Positions 40,016-49,697 of a stretch of DNA of 64,000 nt are shown here, in pieces (positions within the stretch are counted from its first letter, which is position 1; the number at the start of each line of letters is the position of its first letter). Below the pieces are notes generated by a model, which saw nothing but the letters and a program-made list of their open reading frames with translations, made no database searches and was not told the DNA's origin. Origin of the DNA: Dryocola boscaweniae (GTDB lineage: Bacteria > Pseudomonadota > Gammaproteobacteria > Enterobacterales > Enterobacteriaceae); assembly GCF_025215095.1 (NCBI RefSeq), contig NZ_JALHAP010000079.1, positions 1 through 64,000 on the forward strand, read 5' to 3'. Made by a program: the position numbers and the translations under genes.

Positions 40016-40497
40016 CAACGATTAGAACATCTTGCGCACACGCAGGCTGAAGACGATTAAACCCATCGGTATTAATAATTAGGGTTGATATAATTTGGTT
40101 GTTTTATTTTTGCTGTGTATGCTTTTGATTATCTTATCCTCTGCTTTCAGATTTGATGTTTTAGCCATCCCTTTTACTTTTCGCGGATTTATTTTAAGAA
40201 ATTTCTATGATTTTATTCTGGCTTTAAAATATAGATTTAAATCAAATATTGTTCATTGGGTAACATAATCCCAATAATTTTCATTGTTGCGCTAACTCAT
40301 AGAAATGTATGAGGAAAACTCATTGAATTCGATGTAAAGAAATTTTTATCGTAACGGATTGGTAGAAAAGTCTCATAAATAATCTTGTTTGAGATGGGGA
40401 ATCCATGTTATTGCGACTGTTTGATTATTTGCTCTAGTATTGCGTATAAATAAATATGGAAATAAAAACCATCATACGGCGATAAAAAGAGGGAATT
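40016..40497. other. AT-rich leader and promoter region of the T6SS operon
   Basis: About 480 bases, markedly AT-rich, holding the control region for the whole plus-strand T6SS operon. Apart from the short gene remnant at its left end I see no reading frame. I looked for a sigma-54 (-24/-12) element and a clear Fur box and found neither. GAGGGA before tssB is a good ribosome site. Confidence 0.5.
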
Positions 40498-40995
40498 ATG
40501 AGCGACAGCTTCCAGAGTGAGGTGCCGAAGGCACGTATTAATCTAAAACTTGATTTACATACGGGTGGTGCTCAGAAGAAAACTGAATTGCCGCTGAAAT
40601 TACTGGTAACAGGCGATTTCAGTAATGGGCAGGAAACCGCACCGTTATCAGAGCGCGGTAAGACCGGGATCAATAAAAATAATTTTAACAGCGTCCTTTC
40701 CGAATACGAACCCAAAATTAATCTCACTGTAGCGAATACCCTTGCTGGTGACGGCAGCGAAGAAAATATCAGCCTGACCTTCCGTAATATGAATGATTTC
40801 GCACCGGAACAGGTCGCCCGTCAAATTCCTCAACTCAAAGCCATGCTGGCCATGCGCAATTTACTCCGCGATTTGAAGGCGAATCTGCTGGATAACCAGA
40901 CGTTCCGAAAAGAACTGGAAAGGATCCTGCTTGACCCAACGCTCAGCGCTGAACTGCGCAGTGAGTTGTCCGCTCTGGCCCCGAAAAAGCCATAA
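40498..40995 (+). CDS. tssB: T6SS contractile sheath small subunit TssB (VipA)
   Basis: A 165-residue TssB/VipA/ImpB protein. With TssC it polymerises into the cytoplasmic contractile sheath that fires the Hcp tube. Family landmarks are the N-terminal VPKARINLKLDLHTGGAQ, LPLKLLVTGDFS near residue 37 and the C-terminal helix region FAPEQVARQIPQLKAMLAMR near 98, which meets TssC. GAGGGA lies a few bases upstream. It is the first gene of the operon, followed by tssC after 38 bases. Confidence 0.97.
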   Translation: MSDSFQSEVPKARINLKLDLHTGGAQKKTELPLKLLVTGDFSNGQETAPLSERGKTGINKNNFNSVLSEYEPKINLTVANTLAGDGSEENISLTFRNMNDFAPEQVARQIPQLKAMLAMRNLLRDLKANLLDNQTFRKELERILLDPTLSAELRSELSALAPKKP

Positions 40996-41033
40996 CGGTC
41001 GCGATACTTAACGGATTAATGAAGGAAATGCTG

Positions 41034-42575
41034 ATGTCTGTAAAAAATGAGAATGCCGCGGGCGGCGAAAGCATCGTGCTGGAACGCCAGGAAGCCGGTG
41101 GTGTGTATGCTTCCCTGTTTGAAAAAATTAACTTAAATCCGGTCTCCGAGTTGAGTGCACTGGATATCTGGCAGGATGCGCAGGCGATGTCGGATGCGAC
41201 TGCTGATGAACGTCTGACTGCCGGGATGCGGGTGTTTCTGGAGTGCCTGACAAAATCAGGCTCAAAAGTCGAAAAGCTGGATAAGTCCCTGATTGACCAC
41301 CATATCGCAGAACTGGATTACCAGATTAGCCGCCAGTTGGACGCGGTCATGCATCATGAGGACTTTCAGGCGGTAGAAAGTCTGTGGCGCGGAGTGAAAT
41401 CCCTTGTCGACAAAACCGATTTCCGCCAGAACGTGAAGGTTGAACTGCTGGATATGTCTAAAGAAGACCTGTGTCAGGACTTCGAAGACAGCCCGGAAAT
41501 TATCCAGAGCGGACTGTATAAGCATACTTATATTGATGAATACGACACACCGGGCGGTGAGCCGATTGCCGCGCTGATTTCCGCTTACGAATTTGATGCT
41601 TCAGCGCAGGACGTTGCGCTGTTGCGTAATATTTCGAAAGTATCTGCCGCAGCCCATATGCCCTTTATCGGCTCCGCAGGCCCGAAATTTTTCCTTAAGG
41701 ACTCAATGGAGGATGTGGCGGCCATCAAGGATATCGGCAACTACTTTGACCGCGCCGAGTACATCAAATGGAAATCCTTCCGTGAAACCGATGATTCCCG
41801 CTATATCGGTCTGGTGATGCCGCGTGTGCTGGGTCGCCTGCCCTATGGCCCGGACACCGTACCGGTACGCAGTTTTAACTACATTGAAGAAGTGAAAGGT
41901 CCGGATCACGATAAATACCTGTGGACCAACGCATCATTTGCCTTTGCGGCCAATATGGTGCGCAGTTTTATCAATAATGGCTGGTGCGTACAGATTCGTG
42001 GCCCGCAGGCCGGCGGCGCAGTACAGGACCTGCCAATTCACCTGTACGACCTCGGTACCGGCAACCAGGTGAAAATCCCGAGTGAGGTGATGATCCCGGA
42101 AACCCGCGAATTTGAATTCGCTAACCTCGGCTTCATCCCGCTGTCGTACTACAAGAACCGCGACTACGCGTGCTTCTTCTCTGCGAACTCGACCCAGAAA
42201 CCGGCTCTGTATGACACCGCCGATGCAACGGCCAACAGCCGCATCAATGCCCGTCTGCCGTACATCTTCCTGCTGTCGCGTATTGCGCACTACCTGAAGC
42301 TTATCCAGCGCGAAAATATCGGCACCACCAAGGACCGCCGTCTGCTGGAGTTGGAGCTCAACACCTGGGTACGTAGTCTGGTCACCGAAATGACCGATCC
42401 GGGCGACGAGCTGCAGGCGTCACACCCGCTGCGCGATGCGAAAGTGGTGGTAGAAGATATTGAGGAAAATCCGGGCTTCTTCCGCGTACAGCTGTTTGCT
42501 GTGCCGCACTTCCAGGTGGAAGGCATGGACGTCAACCTGTCTCTGGTTTCCCGGATGCCGAAGGCGAAATCGTAA
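41034..42575 (+). CDS. tssC: T6SS contractile sheath large subunit TssC (VipB)
   Basis: A 513-residue TssC/VipB/ImpC protein, the large sheath subunit; its C-terminal part is recognised by the ClpV unfoldase after contraction. Typical stretches are EDFQAVESLWRGVKSLVDKT near residue 112, YDTPGGEPIAALISAYEF near 170 and FFRVQLFAVPHFQVEGMDV near the end. Three in-frame ATGs occur at the start. I choose 41034 because GAAGGA lies 7 bases before it, while the ATG at 41019 overlaps that site. Confidence 0.97.
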   Translation: MSVKNENAAGGESIVLERQEAGGVYASLFEKINLNPVSELSALDIWQDAQAMSDATADERLTAGMRVFLECLTKSGSKVEKLDKSLIDHHIAELDYQISRQLDAVMHHEDFQAVESLWRGVKSLVDKTDFRQNVKVELLDMSKEDLCQDFEDSPEIIQSGLYKHTYIDEYDTPGGEPIAALISAYEFDASAQDVALLRNISKVSAAAHMPFIGSAGPKFFLKDSMEDVAAIKDIGNYFDRAEYIKWKSFRETDDSRYIGLVMPRVLGRLPYGPDTVPVRSFNYIEEVKGPDHDKYLWTNASFAFAANMVRSFINNGWCVQIRGPQAGGAVQDLPIHLYDLGTGNQVKIPSEVMIPETREFEFANLGFIPLSYYKNRDYACFFSANSTQKPALYDTADATANSRINARLPYIFLLSRIAHYLKLIQRENIGTTKDRRLLELELNTWVRSLVTEMTDPGDELQASHPLRDAKVVVEDIEENPGFFRVQLFAVPHFQVEGMDVNLSLVSRMPKAKS

Positions 42576-42593
42576 GGCGAGGGGAAATCAGGG

Positions 42594-43943
42594 ATGAAAA
42601 TTCATCGTCCGTTATGGAATGAAGGGGCACTTTTGGCCCCTCAACAGTTTCAGCAGCAGTCTGAATGGGATGCACTTTCCCGGGCCGGTATCGCCACCCG
42701 TGGCAGTGCATTTCCCTGGGGCGTCGGGCATGTCGAATTGGATGAAGCGATGCTGGCCTCCGGCCGGGTTCAGGCGCAGTCACTGCGTCTCTGGCTCCCG
42801 GATGACACGCTGGTTGATACCCGATTCAGCGATCTGCCACCCGAACCCCGTGAAATCGACGCATCTGCGTCTGTTGGCAATGCGCCGGTGACGGTGTATG
42901 TGGCGTTACCGGTGATGCAGGCCGGAATCGTCAATGTGCAGACCGACACGGTGCCAGCTGAGCGTCCGCTGCGCTATCGGGAAGCTTGGGAGACGATCAC
43001 GGATCGTTTCGGACAGGACGAAGAGTCGATGGCGGTGGCCCGCTTTAATCTGGCATTCCGTTTCGGACATGAAGACAAGGGCGCCTGGGACACCTGTGCC
43101 ATTGCCCGCCTGCTGCGGGACGGGCAGGGAGGCTGGCGTCAGGATCCTGATTTTATCCCACCGATGGCCCTGTTCTCGGCAAGCCGCAGCCTGTGTGAGC
43201 GCCTTGCACTGTTGAACCGCCAGTTGCGCTCCCGTCGACAGCGTCTGATGTCCATGCGTCGCGAAAGCAACGACAGAATGGCCGATTTTGCGGTCGCTGA
43301 TGTCTCTCTCTTCTGGCTGCTGAATGCCCTGAACTCGCATGCCCGGGTGCTCTCCGAGTTTGAGCGTTTCCCTGACAGGCATCCTGAGCAGGTCTGGGCA
43401 GAGCTGGCTCGCCTTGCCGGCAGTATGCTGACGTTCTCGCTCGAACATGACCTGGATGCCATTCCGGGCTATGACCACCGCACGCCGGAAAAAAGCTTCC
43501 CGCCACTCTTCGATCTTATCAGCGAACTGCTGGAAGCGAGCCTGCCGTCACGTGTGGTGGCCGTCCGGATGGAGCGCATGGATCCGGAAACCTGGAAAGC
43601 CGTGCTGCACGATATTCGTCTGCGCGATGAAGCCGATTTCTATCTCTCTGTACGGACCAGCCAGCCTGCCTGGCAGATTGTCGGGCGCTTTACCGACGTC
43701 TGTATTGCCGGTGCGCCGGCCAGTGTCGGCGAAGTCTCCGGGGTGGCCGTCGAAGGAATCGGCCTCATTGCCCTGAGCCGTGTACCTGCTGCGCTGCCGG
43801 TGCGTCTGGAGAACCAGTACTTTGTACTGGATATGGAGAGCGATGCCGCCCGTGAAATGCTGGATCAGGGCGTCTGTGTCTTCTATGTCCCGTCCGTGCT
43901 CGGTGAGCTTGAGCTGGAACTGTTTGCGGTGCTGCGCTCATGA
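42594..43943 (+). CDS. tssK: T6SS baseplate subunit TssK
   Basis: A 449-residue TssK, the baseplate trimer that links the TssFG wedge to the membrane complex through TssL and TssM. The family N-terminus is seen as WNEGALLAPQQFQQQSEWD. Residues about 300-449 form the C-terminal head (DLISELLEASLPSRVVAV and LPVRLENQYFVLDMESDAAR). Its stop overlaps the tssL start in an ATGA, so the two are translationally coupled, in keeping with the physical contact between the proteins. Confidence 0.96.
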   Translation: MKIHRPLWNEGALLAPQQFQQQSEWDALSRAGIATRGSAFPWGVGHVELDEAMLASGRVQAQSLRLWLPDDTLVDTRFSDLPPEPREIDASASVGNAPVTVYVALPVMQAGIVNVQTDTVPAERPLRYREAWETITDRFGQDEESMAVARFNLAFRFGHEDKGAWDTCAIARLLRDGQGGWRQDPDFIPPMALFSASRSLCERLALLNRQLRSRRQRLMSMRRESNDRMADFAVADVSLFWLLNALNSHARVLSEFERFPDRHPEQVWAELARLAGSMLTFSLEHDLDAIPGYDHRTPEKSFPPLFDLISELLEASLPSRVVAVRMERMDPETWKAVLHDIRLRDEADFYLSVRTSQPAWQIVGRFTDVCIAGAPASVGEVSGVAVEGIGLIALSRVPAALPVRLENQYFVLDMESDAAREMLDQGVCVFYVPSVLGELELELFAVLRS

Positions 43944-44692
43944 TAAAGGACTTCGACATTGATGCCCTGATGGCAGAAACCTGGCTGACAGTGGCGCAGT
44001 TGCGCCACGGCGGGCAGGTCACAGACGGCCCTGCGCTCTATGCGGCATGTAAAGCGCAGGTGGAGAGTGTGCGTGAGGCACTGGATCGGGCCGGATTTGA
44101 TGCGGAAAGTATCGATCACATCACCTATGCCCAGTGTGCCCTGCTGGATGAAACCGTCATGAACCGCAGGCCGGCGCCGAAGACGGCAGAAGGTGATACC
44201 GGCGTAACGGAAGCCATGGATAGCCCTTCCTCTGATGAAGATGCCCGTGACGCGCTGAACATGGCCACGCTGGACGCGGGGCAGAAAGCCTGGCGTTCGG
44301 CACCGCTGCAGGCGGTGTACTTTGGTTCACTGCGTGCTGGTGGGGCGCTGTATGACCGCATCGCGGAGATACTGCGACACCCCGCCCCAGAACCTGCCGT
44401 GCTGACCTGTTACCAGCGGGTGCTGGCGCTGGGTTTCCAGGGACAGTACAGCCTGTCCGGTGTGGGTCAGTCCCGTCGTGATGAGGTTATCTCCGCACTC
44501 AATGAACGCGTGCCGCCGCTTGAGACTAGTGTCTCACTGGTGGTGCAGAAAACCGGACGACGCCGTTACAACCTGCTGCGTTCCGCCTGGTTCTGGATTG
44601 TGGTGGCGATCGTGCTGACGGGTGTTGTGTGGTTGGGTGGTCATCTGTGGCTGCAGGATCTGCTGCACCAGCAACTGCCGGAATCACGCTAA
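43940..44692 (+). CDS. tssL: T6SS membrane-complex subunit TssL (DotU/IcmH family)
   Basis: A 250-residue TssL with a cytoplasmic hook-shaped domain (about 1-205) and one C-terminal transmembrane helix (AWFWIVVAIVLTGVVWLGGH near 220-240), the tail-anchored arrangement of TssL. YAQCALLDETVMN near residue 67 and YQRVLALGFQGQYSL near 160 are the DotU motifs. It lacks a peptidoglycan-binding extension; that role is supplied by the separate OmpA-type gene that follows, whose ATG overlaps the tssL stop (TAATG). Confidence 0.95.
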   Translation: MIKDFDIDALMAETWLTVAQLRHGGQVTDGPALYAACKAQVESVREALDRAGFDAESIDHITYAQCALLDETVMNRRPAPKTAEGDTGVTEAMDSPSSDEDARDALNMATLDAGQKAWRSAPLQAVYFGSLRAGGALYDRIAEILRHPAPEPAVLTCYQRVLALGFQGQYSLSGVGQSRRDEVISALNERVPPLETSVSLVVQKTGRRRYNLLRSAWFWIVVAIVLTGVVWLGGHLWLQDLLHQQLPESR

Positions 44693-46374
44693 TGGGAGGA
44701 CGAACGTTCGCCCGGGCGGCGTTTCCGGTGCTGGTCTGTCTGGCTGCCGTGCTGTGGCTGGTGTGGGGCTTTCTGGCATGGGCAGTGACAGGAAAAACAC
44801 TGCTGACGCTGGCCGCACTGTTGATTTCCGGGGGGATTAGCCGCCGGCGTTACCGTCGTCTGCAGCCTGCACAACCGCTGGATGGCGTCAGCTTTCTCCC
44901 GCCGGAAGACCATACCGGACCGGTGGTACTGGTCTGCGGGGATGTGGATGACAACGTGTTCGCTCTGGGGCCATTCCGGCGCACGACTCAGGGCTGGTAT
45001 CTCCGGGTTGATGAGCCTTCTGAACTGACACCACTTGCCACCCGTTTGCTGGCCCGTACGCCGGTGATGGCCGGACAGCTTTCGGTGATGTATCGCTGCC
45101 TGCCGGACCGCCATGATGACGAGACCCTGTTGCGGGCGTCCCTGAAAGCGTTGCGTCTGCAGGTGAAACAGCTTCGCGAGCTGACGGGTTATGACGTTCC
45201 GGTGGTGCTGAACGCGGAGTTAAGTGGACCGGAGACGCCCTGGATAGTGGTCCGGGGCAATACGTTCCTGGTGTGCCCGGATGACGAGTCAGCGGTCACA
45301 CTTAGTGAGTGGCAGCGTGCCGCACAGACCGCCACGGTCCAGCCGTTCCTGTTACAGGCGACGGCGATGCTTCACTCGGTCATGCTGGACGAACTGGGCA
45401 AATCCGACAGGTTGTGTCCCGCGGTGCGGCCGTTTGCGGTCACCCTGCGGCTGGGGCAGGTAGTGACTTCTGTCAGCGCCCTGTGGCCACAGTGGCTGTT
45501 TCGTCAGACCCGTATTACACCTGCGGCCAATGTCTGTGCATATGAACCCCGCTGGCATTTTGCCGATCCGGTTCTGCCCCTCCTGATGCCATACACCACT
45601 CCGCTACAGGGCGGTAAAACCGGGCGTCGGGTAGTGATGGTTCTGCTGTTGTGCGCGCTTGGCGCCATTGCGCTGTCCGTGCGACACAACCAGGCGCTTA
45701 TCCGTAAGGTCAGCGCCGATCTCCAGCGCTGGGTGGCTATCCCGATGACGCACTATGACCCAAAAGCACAGGCACTTCATGCGCTGCAGCAGGATGCATT
45801 GCTGCTGGAACGCTGGCAGCGCCAGGGCGTGCCGCAGCGTTATGGTCTGGCGTTGTATCCGGGCAACCGTCTGTGGCTCGCGGTTCAGCAGGCCATTGAT
45901 ACGTATGTGCCACCGCCTCCGCCACCAAAACCGAAACCCAAACCGGTTCCGAAAATTGTCCGCCTCGACAGCATGTCGCTGTTCGACTCCGGCAAAGCGG
46001 TGCTGAAAACCGGCTCTACCAAAATGCTGGTGAACTCTCTGGTGGGTATTAAGGCGAAGCCGGGCTGGCTGATTGTGGTCGCGGGTCACACGGATAACAC
46101 CGGTAATGCACAGCTAAATCAGACGCTGTCGCTTGAGCGTGCCGCAGCGGTACGCGACTGGGTGCGTGACACCGGTGACGTGCCGGAAAGCTGTTTTGCG
46201 GTGCAGGGCTATGGTGCAAGCCGTCCGATCGCAACCAATGACACCCCGGAGGGCCGTGCGCTCAACCGCCGTGTCGAAATCAGTCTGGTACCGCAGGCGA
46301 ACGCCTGTCAGATACCGGGCAAACCCTCAGCGTCATCGCAGGATGATGACGCTTCACAACACAATGGAGAGTAA
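44692..46374 (+). CDS. tagL: T6SS-associated peptidoglycan-anchoring protein TagL (OmpA-like C-terminus)
   Basis: A 560-residue protein with two N-terminal membrane helices (about 8-50), a cytoplasmic region, a third helix near 310-330 (VVMVLLLCALGAIALSV), then a Pro/Lys linker (VPPPPPPKPKPKPVPK) and a C-terminal OmpA-like domain. The peptidoglycan-binding motif is visible: GHTDNTGN, then LSLERAAAV and ALNRRVEISL. This three-helix layout with a separate OmpA domain is that of TagL of enteroaggregative E. coli Sci-1, which anchors the T6SS membrane complex to the cell wall. The ATG overlaps the tssL stop; a longer frame starting inside tssL is unsupported. Confidence 0.92.
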   Translation: MGGRTFARAAFPVLVCLAAVLWLVWGFLAWAVTGKTLLTLAALLISGGISRRRYRRLQPAQPLDGVSFLPPEDHTGPVVLVCGDVDDNVFALGPFRRTTQGWYLRVDEPSELTPLATRLLARTPVMAGQLSVMYRCLPDRHDDETLLRASLKALRLQVKQLRELTGYDVPVVLNAELSGPETPWIVVRGNTFLVCPDDESAVTLSEWQRAAQTATVQPFLLQATAMLHSVMLDELGKSDRLCPAVRPFAVTLRLGQVVTSVSALWPQWLFRQTRITPAANVCAYEPRWHFADPVLPLLMPYTTPLQGGKTGRRVVMVLLLCALGAIALSVRHNQALIRKVSADLQRWVAIPMTHYDPKAQALHALQQDALLLERWQRQGVPQRYGLALYPGNRLWLAVQQAIDTYVPPPPPPKPKPKPVPKIVRLDSMSLFDSGKAVLKTGSTKMLVNSLVGIKAKPGWLIVVAGHTDNTGNAQLNQTLSLERAAAVRDWVRDTGDVPESCFAVQGYGASRPIATNDTPEGRALNRRVEISLVPQANACQIPGKPSASSQDDDASQHNGE

Positions 46375-46378
46375 TTCC

Positions 46379-46870
46379 ATGGCAATTCCTGTTTATCTTT
46401 GGCTGAAAGACGACGGCGGCGCGGACATTAAAGGGTCTGTGGACGTTCAGGATCGTGACGGCAGCATCGAGGTTGTCGCTCAGGAGCATAACCTGTACAT
46501 CCCGACCGACAACAATACTGGCAAGCTGACCGGTACGCGTATCCACACGCCGTTCAAATTTACCAAGGAAATCGACTCCTCCAGCCCGTATCTGTACAAG
46601 GCGGTGACCACCGGTCAGACCCTCAAGTCTGCGGAATTCAAGTGGTACAAAATCAATGATGCGGGCCAGGAAGTGGAGTACTTCAACACCAAACTGGAAA
46701 ACGTGAAAGTGGTGAAAGTGAACCCTGAAATGTACGACATCAAGGACCCTTCTAAAGAGAAGCACAACCACCTTGAGCGCATTGAACTGCGTTACGAAAA
46801 AATCACCTGGACTTACAAAGACGGCAACATCATTCATTCCGACTCCTGGAACGAACGCGCCACGGCGTAA
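46379..46870 (+). CDS. hcp: T6SS tube protein Hcp (TssD)
   Basis: A 163-residue Hcp, the hexameric ring that stacks into the inner tube and chaperones small effectors. It begins MAIPVYLWLKDDGGADIKGS and contains IHTPFKFTKEIDSSSPYLYK near residue 55 and the terminal HLERIELRYEKITWTYKDGN, all standard for the family. The true start is 46379. A longer frame that begins inside tagL in another phase is not real. A stem-loop with a T-run follows the gene, so hcp mRNA can be made in excess of the downstream genes. Confidence 0.97.
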   Translation: MAIPVYLWLKDDGGADIKGSVDVQDRDGSIEVVAQEHNLYIPTDNNTGKLTGTRIHTPFKFTKEIDSSSPYLYKAVTTGQTLKSAEFKWYKINDAGQEVEYFNTKLENVKVVKVNPEMYDIKDPSKEKHNHLERIELRYEKITWTYKDGNIIHSDSWNERATA

Positions 46871-46877
46871 GCCACAA

Positions 46878-46913
46878 GCGGGCAGAGCTTCTCTGTCCGC
46901 TTTTTCTTTTTTG
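46878..46913 (+). terminator. Terminator / attenuator between hcp and clpV
   Basis: GCGGGCAGAG / CTCTGTCCGC (one mismatched pair) forms a stem followed by TTTTTCTTTTTT. The operon continues on the same strand with clpV 130 bases later, so partial read-through, or a second promoter in 46914-47040, is required. Confidence 0.75.
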
Positions 46914-47040
46914 CTGAATGTCTGCGGATGCGGGCTTTCAGCAAAGAAATAATCACATCCCGGAAACAGACCTTATGGGCCTCGGTAACGGCCAGGGGCG
47001 GTAGCGTGCCTGAACGGTCCTCAACAGTGAGCAAGCAAAC

Positions 47041-49695
47041 ATGGAAAACCCGGCAATCCTTCTTCGACGTCTGAATCCTTACTGCGCCCGCGCCATGGAA
47101 GGCGCCGCCTCCCTGTGCCAGACCCGTGCGCATGCTTCAATCCTGCCGGAGCACTGGCTGCTGAAGCTGCTGGAGCAGGGCGAAGGTGACCTGACGGTGC
47201 TGGCGCGCCGCTATGAATGGGATATGGACGCCCTGTGGCAGGATTTGCTCGGCTGGCTGGATGCGCTGCCGCGCTCCGTACGCAATCGCCCACAGCTTTC
47301 CGACGGTATTCAGACGCTGATGCAGGAGGCCTGGATGCGGGCGTCACTGGCAGGTGAAGAACACATTCGCAGTGTCCATCTGCTGATGGCCCTGGTGGAT
47401 AAACCGAAACTGGCGCGCTGTGACGGTCTGTGGCCTTTGCTGACGCTGGGCCAGAGTCAGCTTGAACGCCTGCGTCCGCTGCTCGATGCGCAGTCCGATG
47501 AACGCCCGGAAATGCAGCAGGAAGCGGAACTGGCGCAGAACGGCAGTGAGGTGGAATTTGTTGGTCGCCCGATCGGGGCTGACATAAAAGAAGGTGAACT
47601 CAATCCTGCGCTGCAGAACGCGCTGGATAAATTCACCCTCGATGTCACTGCCAAAGCGAAAGAGGGCAAAATCGACCCGGTGTTTGGCCGTGATACCGAA
47701 ATCCGCCAGATGGTGGATATTCTCTCAAGACGTCGCAAGAACAACCCGATCCTGGTCGGTGAACCGGGTGTGGGTAAAACAGCTCTGGTGGAAGGCCTGG
47801 CCCTGCGCATTCATGAGGGCAACGTCCCTGAGTCGCTGAAAACTGTCAGCCTGCGCACCCTTGACCTTGGTCTGCTGCAGGCAGGGGCGGGCGTGAAAGG
47901 CGAATTTGAACAGCGCCTGAAAAACGTCATTGATGCCGTGCAGCAGTCGCCCACGCCGGTGCTGCTGTTTATCGACGAAGCGCACACCATTATTGGCGCC
48001 GGCAATCAGGCGGGCGGCGCGGATGCGGCCAACCTGCTGAAACCCGCCCTGGCACGTGGCGAGTTACGCACTATCGCAGCCACCACCTGGTCTGAATACA
48101 AACAGTACTTTGAGCGCGATGCGGCTCTTGAGCGCCGCTTCCAGATGGTGAAAGTGGACGAGCCGGATGACGAGACCGCCTGCCTGATGTTGCGTGGCCT
48201 GAAATCCCGCTACGCCGAACACCACGGCGTGCACATCACCGATGAGGCGGTAAAAGCGGCAGTCAGCCTGTCGCGCCGTTACATCACAGGACGTCAGCTC
48301 CCTGACAAAGCCGTCGATCTGCTGGACACTGCGAGCGCCCGCGTGCGTATGAGCCTCGACACCCGGCCTGAAGATCTCACTCGCCTGAAAGCGCAACTGA
48401 CGGCGCTGGAATTTGAAGAGCAGGCGCTGCTGGAAGATATCGCCCTCGGCAGTCACGCCCACGGCGAACGTATTGAGCAGATTAAACAGCAGGCTGGCGT
48501 TTTAAACAAACAGCTCAGTCAGCTTAAGAAACAGTTCGACCTCGAAAAATCCCTGACGCAGGAACTGCTTGCGTGTCGCACTGACATCAGCCGTCACGCA
48601 GAAATTAGCGCGTTGCAGGAACGTTTGTCTTTCATTCAGCAGGATACGCCGTTGCTGGGGCTGGATGTGGATGTACGCACCGTCGCCAACGTGATTGCCG
48701 ACTGGACCGGCGTGCCGCTGTCTTCCCTGATGAAAGACGAGCAGACCGAACTGCTGACCCTGGAAAACGAAATTGGCAAGCGTGTGGTTGGGCAGGATGT
48801 GGCGCTGACAGCTATAGCCCAGCGCTTACGTGCGGCCAAAACCGGCCTGACCTCCGGGAACGGTCCACAGGGCGTGTTCCTGCTGGTCGGCCCGAGCGGC
48901 ACCGGTAAAACCGAAACCGCGCTGGCGCTCGCGGATGTGATGTACGGCGGCGAAAAGTCGCTGATTACCATCAACCTGTCGGAGTACCAGGAGCCGCATA
49001 CGGTTTCCCAGTTGAAGGGCTCGCCTCCGGGCTACGTCGGTTACGGCCAGGGCGGCATTCTGACCGAAGCGGTGCGCAAGCGCCCGTACAGCGTGGTATT
49101 GCTGGATGAAGTGGAAAAAGCCCACCGTGACGTGATGAACCTGTTCTATCAGGTGTTCGACCGCGGTTTTATGCGCGACGGTGAAGGCCGTGAAATCGAT
49201 TTCCGCAACACCGTCATCCTGATGACCGCCAACCTTGGCAGCGACCCCATCATGCAACTGCTGGATGAACAGCCGGACGCCACCGAAGGCGACCTGCACG
49301 AACTGCTGCGCCCCATCCTGCGCGACCACTTCCAGCCCGCGCTGCTGGCCCGCTTCCAGACCGTGATTTACCGCCCGCTGAATGAGACCGCGATGCGCAC
49401 CATCGTGCAGATGAAACTGGCTCAGGTGAGCAGGCGCCTGCATCGCCACTATGGACTGAAAACCCATATCGACGAGAGCCTGTATGACGCCCTGACCGCC
49501 GCCTGCCTGTTGCCGGACACAGGCGCCCGTAACGTCGACAGCCTGCTCAACCAGCAAATCCTGCCGGTGCTGAGCCAGCAACTGCTGACCCACATGGCGG
49601 CGAAGCAGAAACCACACTGCCTGACGCTCGGCTGGAATGATGAAGAAGGGATTGGGCTGGAATTTGATGCCACTGATACCACAGGGGAGGCGTGA
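47041..49695 (+). CDS. clpV: T6SS ATPase ClpV (TssH)
   Basis: An 884-residue AAA+ Clp-family unfoldase that disassembles contracted TssBC sheaths. The N-terminal Clp-N domain (1-160) includes the sheath-recognition region. The first ATPase site has GEPGVGKT near 240 and [10 protein letters not shown] near 309. A middle coiled coil runs about 420-520. The second ATPase site has GPSGTGKT near 617 and [11 protein letters not shown] near 693. All Walker motifs appear intact. The ribosome site is weak. The last codon overlaps the vgrG start region. Confidence 0.96.
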   Translation: MENPAILLRRLNPYCARAMEGAASLCQTRAHASILPEHWLLKLLEQGEGDLTVLARRYEWDMDALWQDLLGWLDALPRSVRNRPQLSDGIQTLMQEAWMRASLAGEEHIRSVHLLMALVDKPKLARCDGLWPLLTLGQSQLERLRPLLDAQSDERPEMQQEAELAQNGSEVEFVGRPIGADIKEGELNPALQNALDKFTLDVTAKAKEGKIDPVFGRDTEIRQMVDILSRRRKNNPILVGEPGVGKTALVEGLALRIHEGNVPESLKTVSLRTLDLGLLQAGAGVKGEFEQRLKNVIDAVQQSPTPVLLFIDEAHTIIGAGNQAGGADAANLLKPALARGELRTIAATTWSEYKQYFERDAALERRFQMVKVDEPDDETACLMLRGLKSRYAEHHGVHITDEAVKAAVSLSRRYITGRQLPDKAVDLLDTASARVRMSLDTRPEDLTRLKAQLTALEFEEQALLEDIALGSHAHGERIEQIKQQAGVLNKQLSQLKKQFDLEKSLTQELLACRTDISRHAEISALQERLSFIQQDTPLLGLDVDVRTVANVIADWTGVPLSSLMKDEQTELLTLENEIGKRVVGQDVALTAIAQRLRAAKTGLTSGNGPQGVFLLVGPSGTGKTETALALADVMYGGEKSLITINLSEYQEPHTVSQLKGSPPGYVGYGQGGILTEAVRKRPYSVVLLDEVEKAHRDVMNLFYQVFDRGFMRDGEGREIDFRNTVILMTANLGSDPIMQLLDEQPDATEGDLHELLRPILRDHFQPALLARFQTVIYRPLNETAMRTIVQMKLAQVSRRLHRHYGLKTHIDESLYDALTAACLLPDTGARNVDSLLNQQILPVLSQQLLTHMAAKQKPHCLTLGWNDEEGIGLEFDATDTTGEA

Positions 49696-49697
49696 TG

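Noticed and set aside
40370..40440. Possible sigma-54 promoter before tssB
   Set aside because: GG and GC pairs are present but not at the required 10-base spacing.
44629..44691. Longer N-terminus for TagL starting inside tssL
   Set aside because: The extra residues come from the tssL coding region in another frame, and the ATG overlapping the tssL stop gives a normal membrane-helix start.
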